NCBI GenBank assembly: GCA_013203245.1 | Contig: JABMOR010000117.1 | Coordinates: 1-34,858, forward strand | Origin: Candidatus Nitrosopumilus sp. | Lineage (GTDB): Archaea > Thermoproteota > Nitrososphaeria > Nitrososphaerales > Nitrosopumilaceae | Direction: 5' to 3' | Length of the DNA stretch: 34,858 bases | In this document: in pieces, positions 1 to 7,631 of the stretch | Numbering within the stretch: the first letter of the stretch is position 1 | Layout of the letters: each line of letters opens with the position of its first letter | The notes under the pieces: model-generated | Database searches by the model: none | What the model saw: only the letters and a program-made list of their open reading frames with translations | Told to the model about the DNA's origin: nothing | Program-made: the position numbers and the translations under genes

Positions 1-1
1 A

Positions 2-850
2 ATAGCAAAAAATGAACATCCTACAATAGAAAAATTTGGTGGTGTTTGTATTGTTACAATTACTTCTGGTTTGGTAATTTTACTACTTTTTGCATTAAAT
101 ATCGGAATAACTTTGATAACTATTGACTATGTTTCATTGATTGTTTCTGTAATTATTGGTGGACTATTACTAAAAACTACAATCGCTATTCATGGAATGG
201 AAAAACATGCAAAATCTGTTTTGGAATCATTGGATGAGGAAAATCTCGATATGGCAAGAAACCATCTATCTATGATTGTTAAACGAAATACCGCGAATTT
301 AGACAAAAATCATGTACTTTCAGGTGTACTTGAAAGCATAAGTGAAAATACAGTTGATGGAATTACTGGACCCTTGTTTTATTATGCTCTTTTTGGATTG
401 CCTGGAGCATTTGTATATCGTGTGATTAATACCGCAGATTCAATGATTGGATACAAGACTGATATTTTCAAAAATGTTGGTTGGTTTGCAGCAACCTGTG
501 ATAGTATTCTAAATTATATTCCATCTAGACTGACAGGATTGATAATGATCATTTCTGCTGCTATTTTACATGACAATTGGAAAGAATCCTACAAAATAAT
601 GATCAGAGATGGCAAAAAAACTGAAAGTCCTAATGCTGGATATCCTATGGCTGCTTTAGCGGGAGCTTTAGAAACAAAATTTGAAAAAATTAATCATTAC
701 AAACTAGGTGACGGTGAAACCATTTTGACAAAAGAACATGTACATTCTGCAATATCTATAATGAAACTTACTTCAGTACTTTTCTTTGGAATAATTATTA
801 TTCCGATAATTTCTATTTTATCTTTTGTAGGATGGTGGATACATGTTTAA
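2..850 (+). CDS. cbiB: Adenosylcobinamide-phosphate synthase CbiB/CobD (5' partial)
   Basis: The reading frame is open to the left edge, so the N-terminus is missing; the first ATG/TTG inside the window (TTG at 71) is not the real start. The visible 282 residues include HPTIEKFGG close to the edge, matching the HP-containing N-terminal region of CbiB, several hydrophobic segments, and the conserved block LESISENTVDGITGPLFYY, followed by NTADSMIGYK. CbiB is an integral membrane protein that attaches the aminopropanol arm to adenosylcobyric acid to give adenosylcobinamide (phosphate). The full family length is about 310 residues, so roughly 30-60 are lost. It overlaps cobS by 8 bp and belongs to a cobalamin-assembly operon with cobS and cobY. 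Confidence 0.93.
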   Translation: MAKNEHPTIEKFGGVCIVTITSGLVILLLFALNIGITLITIDYVSLIVSVIIGGLLLKTTIAIHGMEKHAKSVLESLDEENLDMARNHLSMIVKRNTANLDKNHVLSGVLESISENTVDGITGPLFYYALFGLPGAFVYRVINTADSMIGYKTDIFKNVGWFAATCDSILNYIPSRLTGLIMIISAAILHDNWKESYKIMIRDGKKTESPNAGYPMAALAGALETKFEKINHYKLGDGETILTKEHVHSAISIMKLTSVLFFGIIIIPIISILSFVGWWIHV

Positions 851-1568
851 AGAAATCGGATCTGTTTTTTCATTTTTAACAATAATTCCATCATCAAATG
901 CTTCGTTAGATAATATTGCAAAATACATGTTCCTGTTCCCTATCGTTGGAATTGCTATTGGGCTTTTAATTGGTTCATTAGGTTTTGGATTATCTTTCTT
1001 TTTAGAACCCTTGTTAGTCAGCTTGTTAGTTGTTGCATCAATTGCAATAGTTACTGGAATACATCATGCAGATGGTTTGGCTGATTTTGCAGATGGATTG
1101 ATGGTAAAAGGTTCAAAAGACAAAAAACTCAAAGCTATGAAAGATCTTTCTACTGGTTCAGCAGGCATTGTTACAATTGTGTTGTACATTATTGGCTTGA
1201 TAATTACCATTTCTCTTACAAGTGGATTTGATTTGTTTAAGGCAATTTTGATTAGTGAAATCTTAGCAAAATTTTCAATGGTTTTGATGGCTAGTTTAGG
1301 TAAATCAGCTTCATTAGGCTCAAATTCCCCGTTTGTTGAATTTATGAAAGACAAGAAAAAGATTTCAGCTGCATTTCTCATCATGCTTATTCCTGTAATC
1401 CTAATTGGTGAAACTACGGGTTTGGTAATGCTTGGTGTGACTATTGTTTTGACTATGTTTCTCTTAGCTTTATCCACTCGTAGTTTTGGTGGAATTACTG
1501 GTGATGTACTAGGAGCCACTAACGAATTCACTCGATTAGCTTCTTTGATGGTGTTTGTTTCAATATGA
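843..1568 (+). CDS. cobS: Adenosylcobinamide-GDP ribazoletransferase (cobalamin synthase) CobS
   Basis: This 241-residue polytopic membrane protein carries the CobS signature GIHHADGLADFADGL around residues 77-91, then KAMKDLSTGSAG, the region that binds metal and substrate in this family. CobS joins adenosylcobinamide-GDP to alpha-ribazole (phosphate) in the last step of cobalamin assembly, at the membrane. The length is normal for the family. The ATG at 843 lies inside the end of cbiB and follows GGTGGAT, a Shine-Dalgarno-like match 3 nt before the start, which supports translational coupling. The 3' end overlaps cobY by 4 bp (ATGA). Confidence 0.95.
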   Translation: MFKEIGSVFSFLTIIPSSNASLDNIAKYMFLFPIVGIAIGLLIGSLGFGLSFFLEPLLVSLLVVASIAIVTGIHHADGLADFADGLMVKGSKDKKLKAMKDLSTGSAGIVTIVLYIIGLIITISLTSGFDLFKAILISEILAKFSMVLMASLGKSASLGSNSPFVEFMKDKKKISAAFLIMLIPVILIGETTGLVMLGVTIVLTMFLLALSTRSFGGITGDVLGATNEFTRLASLMVFVSI

Positions 1569-2149
1569 TTGGACTTGTTATGGCTGGTGGTAAAGGCACT
1601 AGAATGAATTTAGATGACGAAAAATTATTACTCCAATATAAAAAACCTGTAATTCTCCATGTGATTGATTCATTAAAAAACTCAAAATCTTTTTCAAAAA
1701 TTCTAGCTGTTACCAGTTGCAATTCTCCTAAAACAAAAAAACTATTAGAAGAAAATGGTGTTGATACATTTGATACTTCAGGAATTGGTTATGTGGAAGA
1801 TCTAAATTCAACACTAAAAACTATTCATGATTATGTTTTAGTTACTTCTGGTGATTTACCATTGCTTGATGAAGACATAATTAAAACAATAATTAATCAA
1901 TTTGATCCTAAAAAAACTTGGACTAGTATTCTTGTGACTAACAAATTTTTAACCACTCTTGGTCTAGAGTCTGATTTCTCTGTTGATTTTAATGGTCAAA
2001 CATGTCATTACACTGGAATTTCTTTGGTTAATTCAGAAAAAATTTCTTCTCTGGAAAATTTGATTGAAAATTATATCATAATTGATGATAAGAGAATTGC
2101 ATTTAATCTAAATTCTAAACAAGATTATGAATTACTCAGCACTGCCTGA
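1565..2149 (+). CDS. cobY: GTP:adenosylcobinamide-phosphate guanylyltransferase CobY
   Basis: The protein is 194 residues with the nucleotidyltransferase N-terminus LVMAGGKGTRM (residues 4-14) and VTSGDLPLL near residue 97, whose Asp is in the position that binds metal in this fold. CobY is the archaeal replacement for bacterial CobU: it activates adenosylcobinamide phosphate with GTP to give adenosylcobinamide-GDP, the CobS substrate. Its position straight after cbiB and cobS supports CobY over other small NTP transferases such as MobA. The start overlaps the cobS stop (ATGA). The 3' end overlaps rps27e on the other strand by 18 bp. Confidence 0.9.
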   Translation: MIGLVMAGGKGTRMNLDDEKLLLQYKKPVILHVIDSLKNSKSFSKILAVTSCNSPKTKKLLEENGVDTFDTSGIGYVEDLNSTLKTIHDYVLVTSGDLPLLDEDIIKTIINQFDPKKTWTSILVTNKFLTTLGLESDFSVDFNGQTCHYTGISLVNSEKISSLENLIENYIIIDDKRIAFNLNSKQDYELLSTA

Positions 2150-2329
2150 GATCTTACCATTAATTATGGCTTTTGATCCAGTTGGCTCTGAAATAGTATT
2201 TCCACAGGAATTACATGCGACTTTTGTCGATGCATGTGAATACATTATTTGTAGCTCACCACATTCATTACAATTGACTTTTTGAAACTTGCTAGATGGT
2301 TTCGGAATTTCAATATGATCTTTCTTCAT
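2132..2329 (-). CDS. rps27e: 30S ribosomal protein S27e
   Basis: This 65-residue protein has a C4 zinc ribbon, with CNECG at 20-24 and CNSCG at 39-43, and the S27e signature VNCNECGELQIMYSHAST. It is a small-subunit ribosomal protein shared by archaea and eukaryotes. Length is normal. Its ATG overlaps the stop of the upstream L44e gene (4 bp), so the two form a ribosomal operon. Its last codons overlap the end of cobY in the convergent orientation. Confidence 0.96.
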   Translation of the reverse strand: MKKDHIEIPKPSSKFQKVNCNECGELQIMYSHASTKVACNSCGNTISEPTGSKAIINGKISGSAE

Positions 2330-2607
2330 GCTGCTATCAACTCAAATTTCTTAATTCTAACGCCTTTTTTATTGTATTTCTTTTTACAAACAGTACATGT
2401 CATAATAGGAGTAACTTTTTTAGTAACTTTGGCTGGTTTTGCTAATTTTGGGAATTTTTGTCCACCATATCCCTTTTTACGTTCTGCGTGTCTACGCTCA
2501 CCAGCAGCAGAACCGCGTCTTTTTCCAGCCTTGTAAATGGAGATCTTTTGTTCAGTATGTGCATTACATTTTGCACAAAACTTTCTGATCACCTTAGGGA
2601 TGTTCAT
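2326..2607 (-). CDS. rpl44e: 50S ribosomal protein L44e
   Basis: At 93 residues, this is the archaeal/eukaryotic L44e (eL42) protein, with paired cysteines CAKC (11-14) and CTVC (about 71-74) forming a zinc site and the basic segment GKRRGSAAGERRHAERKKGY in the middle. It sits near the tRNA E site of the large subunit. It is the first gene of a two-gene operon with rps27e. The ATG at 2607 has both a TTAAATT box about 26 bp upstream, predicting a leaderless start, and GGAGG 10 nt upstream, so the sequence does not settle how translation starts. Confidence 0.96.
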   Translation of the reverse strand: MNIPKVIRKFCAKCNAHTEQKISIYKAGKRRGSAAGERRHAERKKGYGGQKFPKLAKPAKVTKKVTPIMTCTVCKKKYNKKGVRIKKFELIAA

Positions 2608-2630
2608 ATCAACAAAACCTCCCCAACCGT

Positions 2631-2637
2631 AATTTAA
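2631..2637. promoter_or_regulatory. Possible TATA box for rpl44e operon (and perhaps ade)
   Basis: TTAAATT on the minus strand is centred about 27 bp before the L44e ATG, the usual archaeal TATA distance for a leaderless start. The element also reads AATTTAA on the plus strand and would give a start near 2660 for the adenine deaminase gene. Placement only; not verified. Confidence 0.45.
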
Positions 2638-2677
2638 GCATTGAATCTATAATAGGCGCAAAACCTAATTAAAAGAA

Positions 2678-4441
2678 GTGACTTCGAGCCTAGCAAATTC
2701 GATCTTGTCTCTTAACTCTGTAGCAATGGGTGATAAGAAAGCCGATCTGATTTTAAAAAATTGCAATTTACTGTCTGTCTATACTCGGGAAATAATTCCA
2801 GAAATTCAGATTGCTATTGTCAATGATAGAATTGCGTATGTTGGTCCAGATGCTACACATACTGTTGGTTCAAAAACTATTGTAATTGATGTACATGGAA
2901 AATATGTTAGTCCTGGTTTTGCAGATCCGCATTTACATATTGATCAATTTGTTTTACCATCTGAATTTGCAAAAAAGGCTCTACTTTGTGGTGTAACATC
3001 TCTATTTTCTGATCCTATTGATATTGTAAGTGTAGCAGGATATCGTGGCTTTCAAGAATTTTTAAAACTTGGTGAGAATCTTCCAATCCGAATTTTTCAA
3101 GTAGTTCCAGGGGGTCTACCAGTAGATGCAAAATTTAGTAGTAGCAAATCATTATCATTATCACAAGAAAAATTTGCAGTAAAACATCCACATGTACTGG
3201 GATTAGGTGAAGTTTTTTCTTGGACCAAAGTTACTTCACGTGAACCAAAAACAATGAAATCACTTTCATCCATGTTAGAATGTGATTGTATAATCAATGG
3301 ACATACTGCTGGTGCAAGTGAGAAAAAACTTAATGCATACGTCTCATCTGGAATCCTATCTTGTCATGAACCAATTAATTTTGATCAAGTTTTAGAAAGA
3401 TTACGTCTTGGAATGTGGATAATGATCAGAGAGGGTTCTATTAGACGTGATTTGAAGGAAATAATCCCACATGTTTTGTCTCATGGGACATATCTTAATC
3501 GATTAATGTTTTGTTCTGACGGTCTTGATCCGCTTGATATGACTAAATTTGGTCATATAGATCACTGTATAAGAGAATCAATCAAACTTGGTCTAAAACC
3601 AATAGATGCAGTTACTATGGCGTCAAAGAATAATTTTGATTATTATAACATGGGAAAAGATCTTGGTGGCATTGCTCCTGGAAAATTAGCAGATATTTTA
3701 ATTTTTGATGATTTAAAATCATTCAAACCAAACAAAGTCTTTGTTGGGGGCAAACTTGTAGTATCTAATGGACAAATAGTTACATTAATCAAGAAAAAAA
3801 TAATTTCACCTTGGATTAAAAAAACTGTAAAATTAAAAAAATTCTCTGAAAACGACTTTGTTATAAAATCAAAAAAGAAAGATGTTATTGCAAATACCAT
3901 CTATATGCAAACTGAAATTATTACTAAGATAGGCTCTGCCGAACTTCATTCTAAAGATGGTCATGTTTCTGCTTCATTAGATTCTGATATTTGGAAAGTT
4001 GCAGCGTTTGATAGAATTCATGGAACCCAAAAGCATTCTATAGGATTTCTTGAAAATTTTGGTGCAGACATCGGTGCTTTTGCTTCGACATGGAGTTTCC
4101 ATGAAAATGACATGATCGTAATTGGCTCAAATGATTCTGATATGGCAGTTGCTTCTAATCATCTCATCAAGAATCAAGGAGGTCTTGTTGTAGTCAAATC
4201 TGGGAAAACTATTGCTTCACTACCTTTGCAGTTTGGTGGTATCGTTTCTACAGATTCTTTTGAAAAAGTTTCATCCAATTTTGAAAAAATTAATAATACT
4301 ATTGTTGATTCAGGTTCTAAATTTTCTAGACCACACTTAATTCCATTATTCTTGCCTTTTTTGGCTCTGCCATCTGTTAGAATTCTTTCTGGTGGAATTG
4401 TTGATGTAAAAAAACGCATTTACATTTCACCGATCTACTAA
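2678..4441 (+). CDS. ade: Adenine deaminase
   Basis: A 587-residue amidohydrolase of the adenine deaminase family (usual length about 570-600). Visible marks in order are KADLILKNC (near 20-28), the metal-binding DPHLHID (around 83-89), GLGEVFSW, INGHTAG, SCHEPINF, FCSDGLDP, and the C-terminal domain motifs HENDMIVIGSNDSDMA and GGLVVV. It hydrolyses adenine to hypoxanthine and ammonia in purine salvage. The GTG start at 2678 is kept because other adenine deaminases, as I recall them, have about 20 residues before KAD; the ATG at 2726 (571 residues) is the alternative. It stands alone between L44e, in the opposite direction, and the thermosome gene. Confidence 0.9.
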   Translation: MTSSLANSILSLNSVAMGDKKADLILKNCNLLSVYTREIIPEIQIAIVNDRIAYVGPDATHTVGSKTIVIDVHGKYVSPGFADPHLHIDQFVLPSEFAKKALLCGVTSLFSDPIDIVSVAGYRGFQEFLKLGENLPIRIFQVVPGGLPVDAKFSSSKSLSLSQEKFAVKHPHVLGLGEVFSWTKVTSREPKTMKSLSSMLECDCIINGHTAGASEKKLNAYVSSGILSCHEPINFDQVLERLRLGMWIMIREGSIRRDLKEIIPHVLSHGTYLNRLMFCSDGLDPLDMTKFGHIDHCIRESIKLGLKPIDAVTMASKNNFDYYNMGKDLGGIAPGKLADILIFDDLKSFKPNKVFVGGKLVVSNGQIVTLIKKKIISPWIKKTVKLKKFSENDFVIKSKKKDVIANTIYMQTEIITKIGSAELHSKDGHVSASLDSDIWKVAAFDRIHGTQKHSIGFLENFGADIGAFASTWSFHENDMIVIGSNDSDMAVASNHLIKNQGGLVVVKSGKTIASLPLQFGGIVSTDSFEKVSSNFEKINNTIVDSGSKFSRPHLIPLFLPFLALPSVRILSGGIVDVKKRIYISPIY

Positions 4442-4459
4442 GTAAATGTTAAAAAGGGG

Positions 4460-4483
4460 GATTCAGTGGATTGAAGCTGAATC
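4460..4483 (+). promoter_or_regulatory. Inverted repeat just before the thermosome start
   Basis: GATTCAG (4460-4466) and CTGAATC (4477-4483) are a perfect 7-bp inverted repeat around a 10-nt spacer, ending 3 bp before the thermosome ATG. A TATA-like GTTAAAAAGG lies at 4449-4458, so the repeat would straddle the predicted transcription start. It could be an operator or a 5' hairpin. Confidence 0.5.
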
Positions 4484-4486
4484 TAA

Positions 4487-6094
4487 ATGGCATCAATTCA
4501 ACAAGGACCAAATGGACCGGTTTTAGTTCTCAAAGAGAGCGCATTACAACAAAAAGGCAAAGATGCTCAACAAAATAATATTGCTGCAGCAAAACTAGTT
4601 GCACAATTAGTTAGAAGCAGTCTTGGCCCTAGAGGTCTTGATAAAATGTTAGTTGATTCCTTAGGTGATGTAACTATTACAAATGATGGTGCAACAATTC
4701 TTAAAGAAATTGATGTTCAGCATCCAGCAGCAAAAATGATGGTTGAAATTGCTAAAACTGTAGATAATGAAGTAGGAGATGGTACAACATCTTCTGTAAT
4801 TTTCGGAGGTGCATTATTAGCAAGAGCAGAAGATCTTCTCAACAAAGATGTTCATTCTTCAACTATTATTGATGGATACCAGGCTGCAGCCGATAAAACA
4901 CTTGAAATTTACTCAGACTTGGCAAAGAAAATTCAACCTGATGATAGAGCATCTTTAATAAAAATCGCTACAACAAGTATGCAATCAAAATTAATTTCTG
5001 AAGACAGTACATTACTTTCTAAAATTGTAGTTGATGCTATTCTTAGCATTGCAATAAAGAAAGGTGATACTTATTCTGTTGACCTTGAAAATATTAAAGT
5101 AGAAAAGAAATCTGGTGCTTCAATTGATGATACACAAATCATAAAAGGAATTGTTTTAGATAAAGAAGTCGTTCATAGTGGAATGCCTACAAAAATTGAA
5201 CATGCAAAAATAGCATTACTTAATTCAGCATTAGAAATTGAAAAAACTGAATTAAGCGCAGAAATTAGAATTACTGACCCGACACAAATGCAGATGTTCT
5301 TAGAAGAAGAAAATAGAATGTTAAAATCTATGGTTGATAAATTACACGATGTAGGAGTTAATGTCCTAATTTGTCAAAAAGGAATTGATGATATTTCACA
5401 ACACTATCTTGCAAAATATGGTATTATGGCAGTACGTCGTGTCAAAGAAAGTGACATGATTAAACTTTCTAAAGCCACAGGCGGACGTGTGATTAGTAAT
5501 CTTGATGATCTTTCAGAAAATGATCTTGGTATTGCAGATTTGGTTCAGCAAAAGAAAGTCGAATCTGACAAATGGGTTTTCATTGAAGGATGTAAACATC
5601 CACAATCAGTTACAATGTTAATTCGTGGTGGTACACAAAGAGTAATTGACGAAGTTGATCGTTCAATTCATGATTCTTTAATGGTTGTAAAAGATGTAAT
5701 GGAAAAACCAGCAATTGTAGCTGGTGGCGGTGCACCTGAAGCATTTGCAGCCTCAGTACTCAAAGAATGGGCTGATAATTTTGATGGAAGAGAACAACTT
5801 GCAATTAAAAAATACGCTGAAGCATTAGAAACAATCCCACTTACTATTGCTGAAAACGCAGGAATGGATCCAATTGATACTATGGCTAATCTTAGAGCAA
5901 AACAAAATCAAGGTCAAAAATGGACCGGTATTGATGCCAGAAATATGAAGATTGCAGATATGATGGCAATTAATGTTGTAGAACCAATTGTCGTAAAAGA
6001 ACAGATAATCAAATCTGCTACAGAAGCAGCATGCATGATTCTTAGAATTGATGATGTTATTGCTGTGTCTGGTGCTCCTGGCGGCATGGGATAA
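4487..6094 (+). CDS. thsA: Thermosome subunit (group II chaperonin)
   Basis: A 535-residue group II chaperonin subunit. Equatorial ATP-site motifs are visible: SSLGPRGLDKMLVD (about 44-57), TITNDGATILKEI (about 65-77), VGDGTTSSV (about 97-105) and GGGAPE (about 407-412). The protein forms the double-ring ATP-driven folding chamber in the cytosol. The C-terminus ends in a short GAPGGMG, much shorter than the long GGM tails of some archaeal subunits. The ATG at 4487 is supported by the family N-terminus (GPNGPVLVLKESA). It appears to be a single-gene transcript with its own promoter and an inverted repeat at the start. The choice of alpha or beta paralogue cannot be made from the sequence alone. 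Confidence 0.96.
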   Translation: MASIQQGPNGPVLVLKESALQQKGKDAQQNNIAAAKLVAQLVRSSLGPRGLDKMLVDSLGDVTITNDGATILKEIDVQHPAAKMMVEIAKTVDNEVGDGTTSSVIFGGALLARAEDLLNKDVHSSTIIDGYQAAADKTLEIYSDLAKKIQPDDRASLIKIATTSMQSKLISEDSTLLSKIVVDAILSIAIKKGDTYSVDLENIKVEKKSGASIDDTQIIKGIVLDKEVVHSGMPTKIEHAKIALLNSALEIEKTELSAEIRITDPTQMQMFLEEENRMLKSMVDKLHDVGVNVLICQKGIDDISQHYLAKYGIMAVRRVKESDMIKLSKATGGRVISNLDDLSENDLGIADLVQQKKVESDKWVFIEGCKHPQSVTMLIRGGTQRVIDEVDRSIHDSLMVVKDVMEKPAIVAGGGAPEAFAASVLKEWADNFDGREQLAIKKYAEALETIPLTIAENAGMDPIDTMANLRAKQNQGQKWTGIDARNMKIADMMAINVVEPIVVKEQIIKSATEAACMILRIDDVIAVSGAPGGMG

Positions 6095-6096
6095 AA

Positions 6097-6108
6097 TTTT
6101 AGTTAAAG
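6097..6108 (+). promoter_or_regulatory. Possible TATA region for the ROK kinase gene
   Basis: TTTTAGTTAAAG lies about 26-37 bp before the ATG at 6134, within the short gap after the thermosome gene. It is AT-rich in an AT-rich genome, so support is modest. Confidence 0.35.
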
Positions 6109-6133
6109 CCTAAGTGTTCTAATCTTATAATTG

Positions 6134-6997
6134 ATGTACAAACTTGGTGTTGATTTAGGTGGCACTAAAACTGAAGCAGTTTTACTAGATGAAAATTTTA
6201 GCGTCATTGAAAGAAAAAGAATTCCCACACCTCAAAATAATTATCAAAAAATTATAGATTCCATCTCATCTTTAGTTTTAGACATTTCCAAAAATGTATC
6301 TGATTTTTCATTAGGAGTTTGTACACCTGGGGCGATTTCAAAACAAACTGGATTAATTAAAAATAGTAATACACAATGTCTCATTGACAAATCATTAAAA
6401 GAAGATTTAGAAAATAAACTTGGAAAGAAAATATCTATAGAAAATGATGCAAATTGTTTTGCAATGGCTGAAGCAACATTGGGTGCTGGAATTAATTTTG
6501 ATTTAATTTTTGGTGTCATTCTTGGCACTGGTGTAGGTGGGGGGATTGTGATTAATAAAAAACTTCATTCTGGAAGAACAAACATTGGAGGTGAATGGGG
6601 ACATCATACACTTCATCGTAATGGTAATCCTTGTTATTGTGGCAAATATGGTTGTGTGGAGACTTACATTAGTGGTCCTGCACTTGAAAATCATTGGAAG
6701 GAACTTTCTGGAAAATCTCAATCTCTTAAGGAAATTCTTCCTAATATCGACAATGAATATGGTAAAAAATGGAAAGTCGAATTTCTAGAAAATTTTGGAT
6801 ATGGTCTTGCAAATGTCATTGACATATTGGATCCTGATGCAATTATTTTAGGCGGTGGTTTATCAAACATTGATTTTTTATATACTGAGGGAAAAGAATC
6901 TGTTTACAGTAAAGTGTTTTCTGATTTAGTTGATACGCCTATTTTAAAAAATGAATTGGGTGATTCCGCAGGTGTTTTTGGCGCATGCATGCTTTAA
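6134..6997 (+). CDS. ROK family sugar kinase (glucokinase-like)
   Basis: A 287-residue ROK protein. It has the phosphate-1 motif GVDLGGTKTE near the N-terminus, GVCTPGAI, the catalytic-site block ENDANCFAMAEA, GVILGTGVGGGIV (phosphate 2), GEWGHHTL, and the ROK zinc motif CYCGKYGCVE. Members phosphorylate glucose, fructose, N-acetylglucosamine or N-acetylmannosamine with ATP; the substrate cannot be told from sequence. The ATG at 6134 is preferred over the adjacent TTG at 6131. It ends convergently on the DUF2024 gene with a 4-bp overlap. No sugar-pathway neighbour is present to refine the role. Confidence 0.9.
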   Translation: MYKLGVDLGGTKTEAVLLDENFSVIERKRIPTPQNNYQKIIDSISSLVLDISKNVSDFSLGVCTPGAISKQTGLIKNSNTQCLIDKSLKEDLENKLGKKISIENDANCFAMAEATLGAGINFDLIFGVILGTGVGGGIVINKKLHSGRTNIGGEWGHHTLHRNGNPCYCGKYGCVETYISGPALENHWKELSGKSQSLKEILPNIDNEYGKKWKVEFLENFGYGLANVIDILDPDAIILGGGLSNIDFLYTEGKESVYSKVFSDLVDTPILKNELGDSAGVFGACML

Positions 6998-7254
6998 TTT
7001 GGACATCCTTCCATCTTTGAAATAGAGTACCCGTCAGTCATAATTTCAATCTCAATATCTTCTGGAACTGTTTGTGTATGGCAAAATTTACATTCATTTA
7101 CAGTTACTGTAGATGACTTTTCTCCAATTGATTTCAACCATTCTTTTGCAAACAAAATTGCTTTTTCTATATCGCTTGTATCTGTGACAACATCAAAATG
7201 CATTGTATGTCCATCTTTTGCCTTTACATATGTGTCAAAAACATGAAAATTCAT
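6994..7254 (-). CDS. DUF2024 family small protein
   Basis: This 86-residue protein starts MNFHVFDTYVKAKDGHTMHFD, characteristic of the DUF2024 family, whose function is not known to me. It contains CKFCH around residues 55-59 and a C-terminal Cys (GCPN), which could bind metal, although that is inference. It is the last gene of a minus-strand run (mptE, unknown, guaA, small protein, DUF2024) with short gaps, so it is probably co-transcribed. Its 3' end overlaps the ROK kinase stop by 4 bp. Confidence 0.85.
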   Translation of the reverse strand: MNFHVFDTYVKAKDGHTMHFDVVTDTSDIEKAILFAKEWLKSIGEKSSTVTVNECKFCHTQTVPEDIEIEIMTDGYSISKMEGCPN

Positions 7255-7266
7255 ACTAATTCAAAA

Positions 7267-7623
7267 TTATGAAGAATGTTGATTTTTAACTGTTAAAATT
7301 TTTTCTACAATATTATTTACATCTGAATCTAATTCAATACTAATCAAAATTAATCCTGCTCCTCCGATTGGAACCGTTACTCGATAAATTTTTTCATATT
7401 TTGCTAGTGCATAAACTGGCTTTCCAATTTTATCTGCTGTTTTTTTACGTGTAGACCAACGATAAACTGCTTGAGATAAAGACACCTCTGTTTCTTCTCT
7501 TGATAAATGACTTTTTAATCCTGGTCGCATTTTGTCATAAAGTTCTCCATAATCATAGATGCCAACATATCGAATATTTTTATCACATTCTAAAATCATT
7601 TCACAAATTTTTTCATATTCCAT
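7267..7623 (-). CDS. Conserved thaumarchaeal small protein (DUF6659-like)
   Basis: A 118-residue soluble protein beginning MEYEKICEMILE, with YVGIYDYGELYDKMRPG, LSQAVYRWSTRKK and YEKIYRVTVP. I recall similar proteins in many ammonia-oxidising archaea grouped as DUF6659; no biochemical role is known to me. The pattern of alternating strands resembles a Roadblock/profilin-like sensor fold, but that is a guess. The ATG at 7623 is preferred to the GTG at 7632 because GTGAT, a Shine-Dalgarno-like match, lies 4 nt upstream. The guaA stop at 7632-7634 sits beside it, so it is likely translated with guaA. Confidence 0.75.
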   Translation of the reverse strand: MEYEKICEMILECDKNIRYVGIYDYGELYDKMRPGLKSHLSREETEVSLSQAVYRWSTRKKTADKIGKPVYALAKYEKIYRVTVPIGGAGLILISIELDSDVNNIVEKILTVKNQHSS

Positions 7624-7631
7624 TTTTATCA

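Noticed and set aside
1064..1531. 155-codon open frame on the minus strand inside cobS
   Set aside because: It is a shadow of cobS; no recognisable motif, and cobS is unambiguous on the plus strand.
2282..2536. 84-codon plus-strand frame across rps27e and rpl44e
   Set aside because: It is antisense to two clear ribosomal protein genes and its sequence has no family resemblance.
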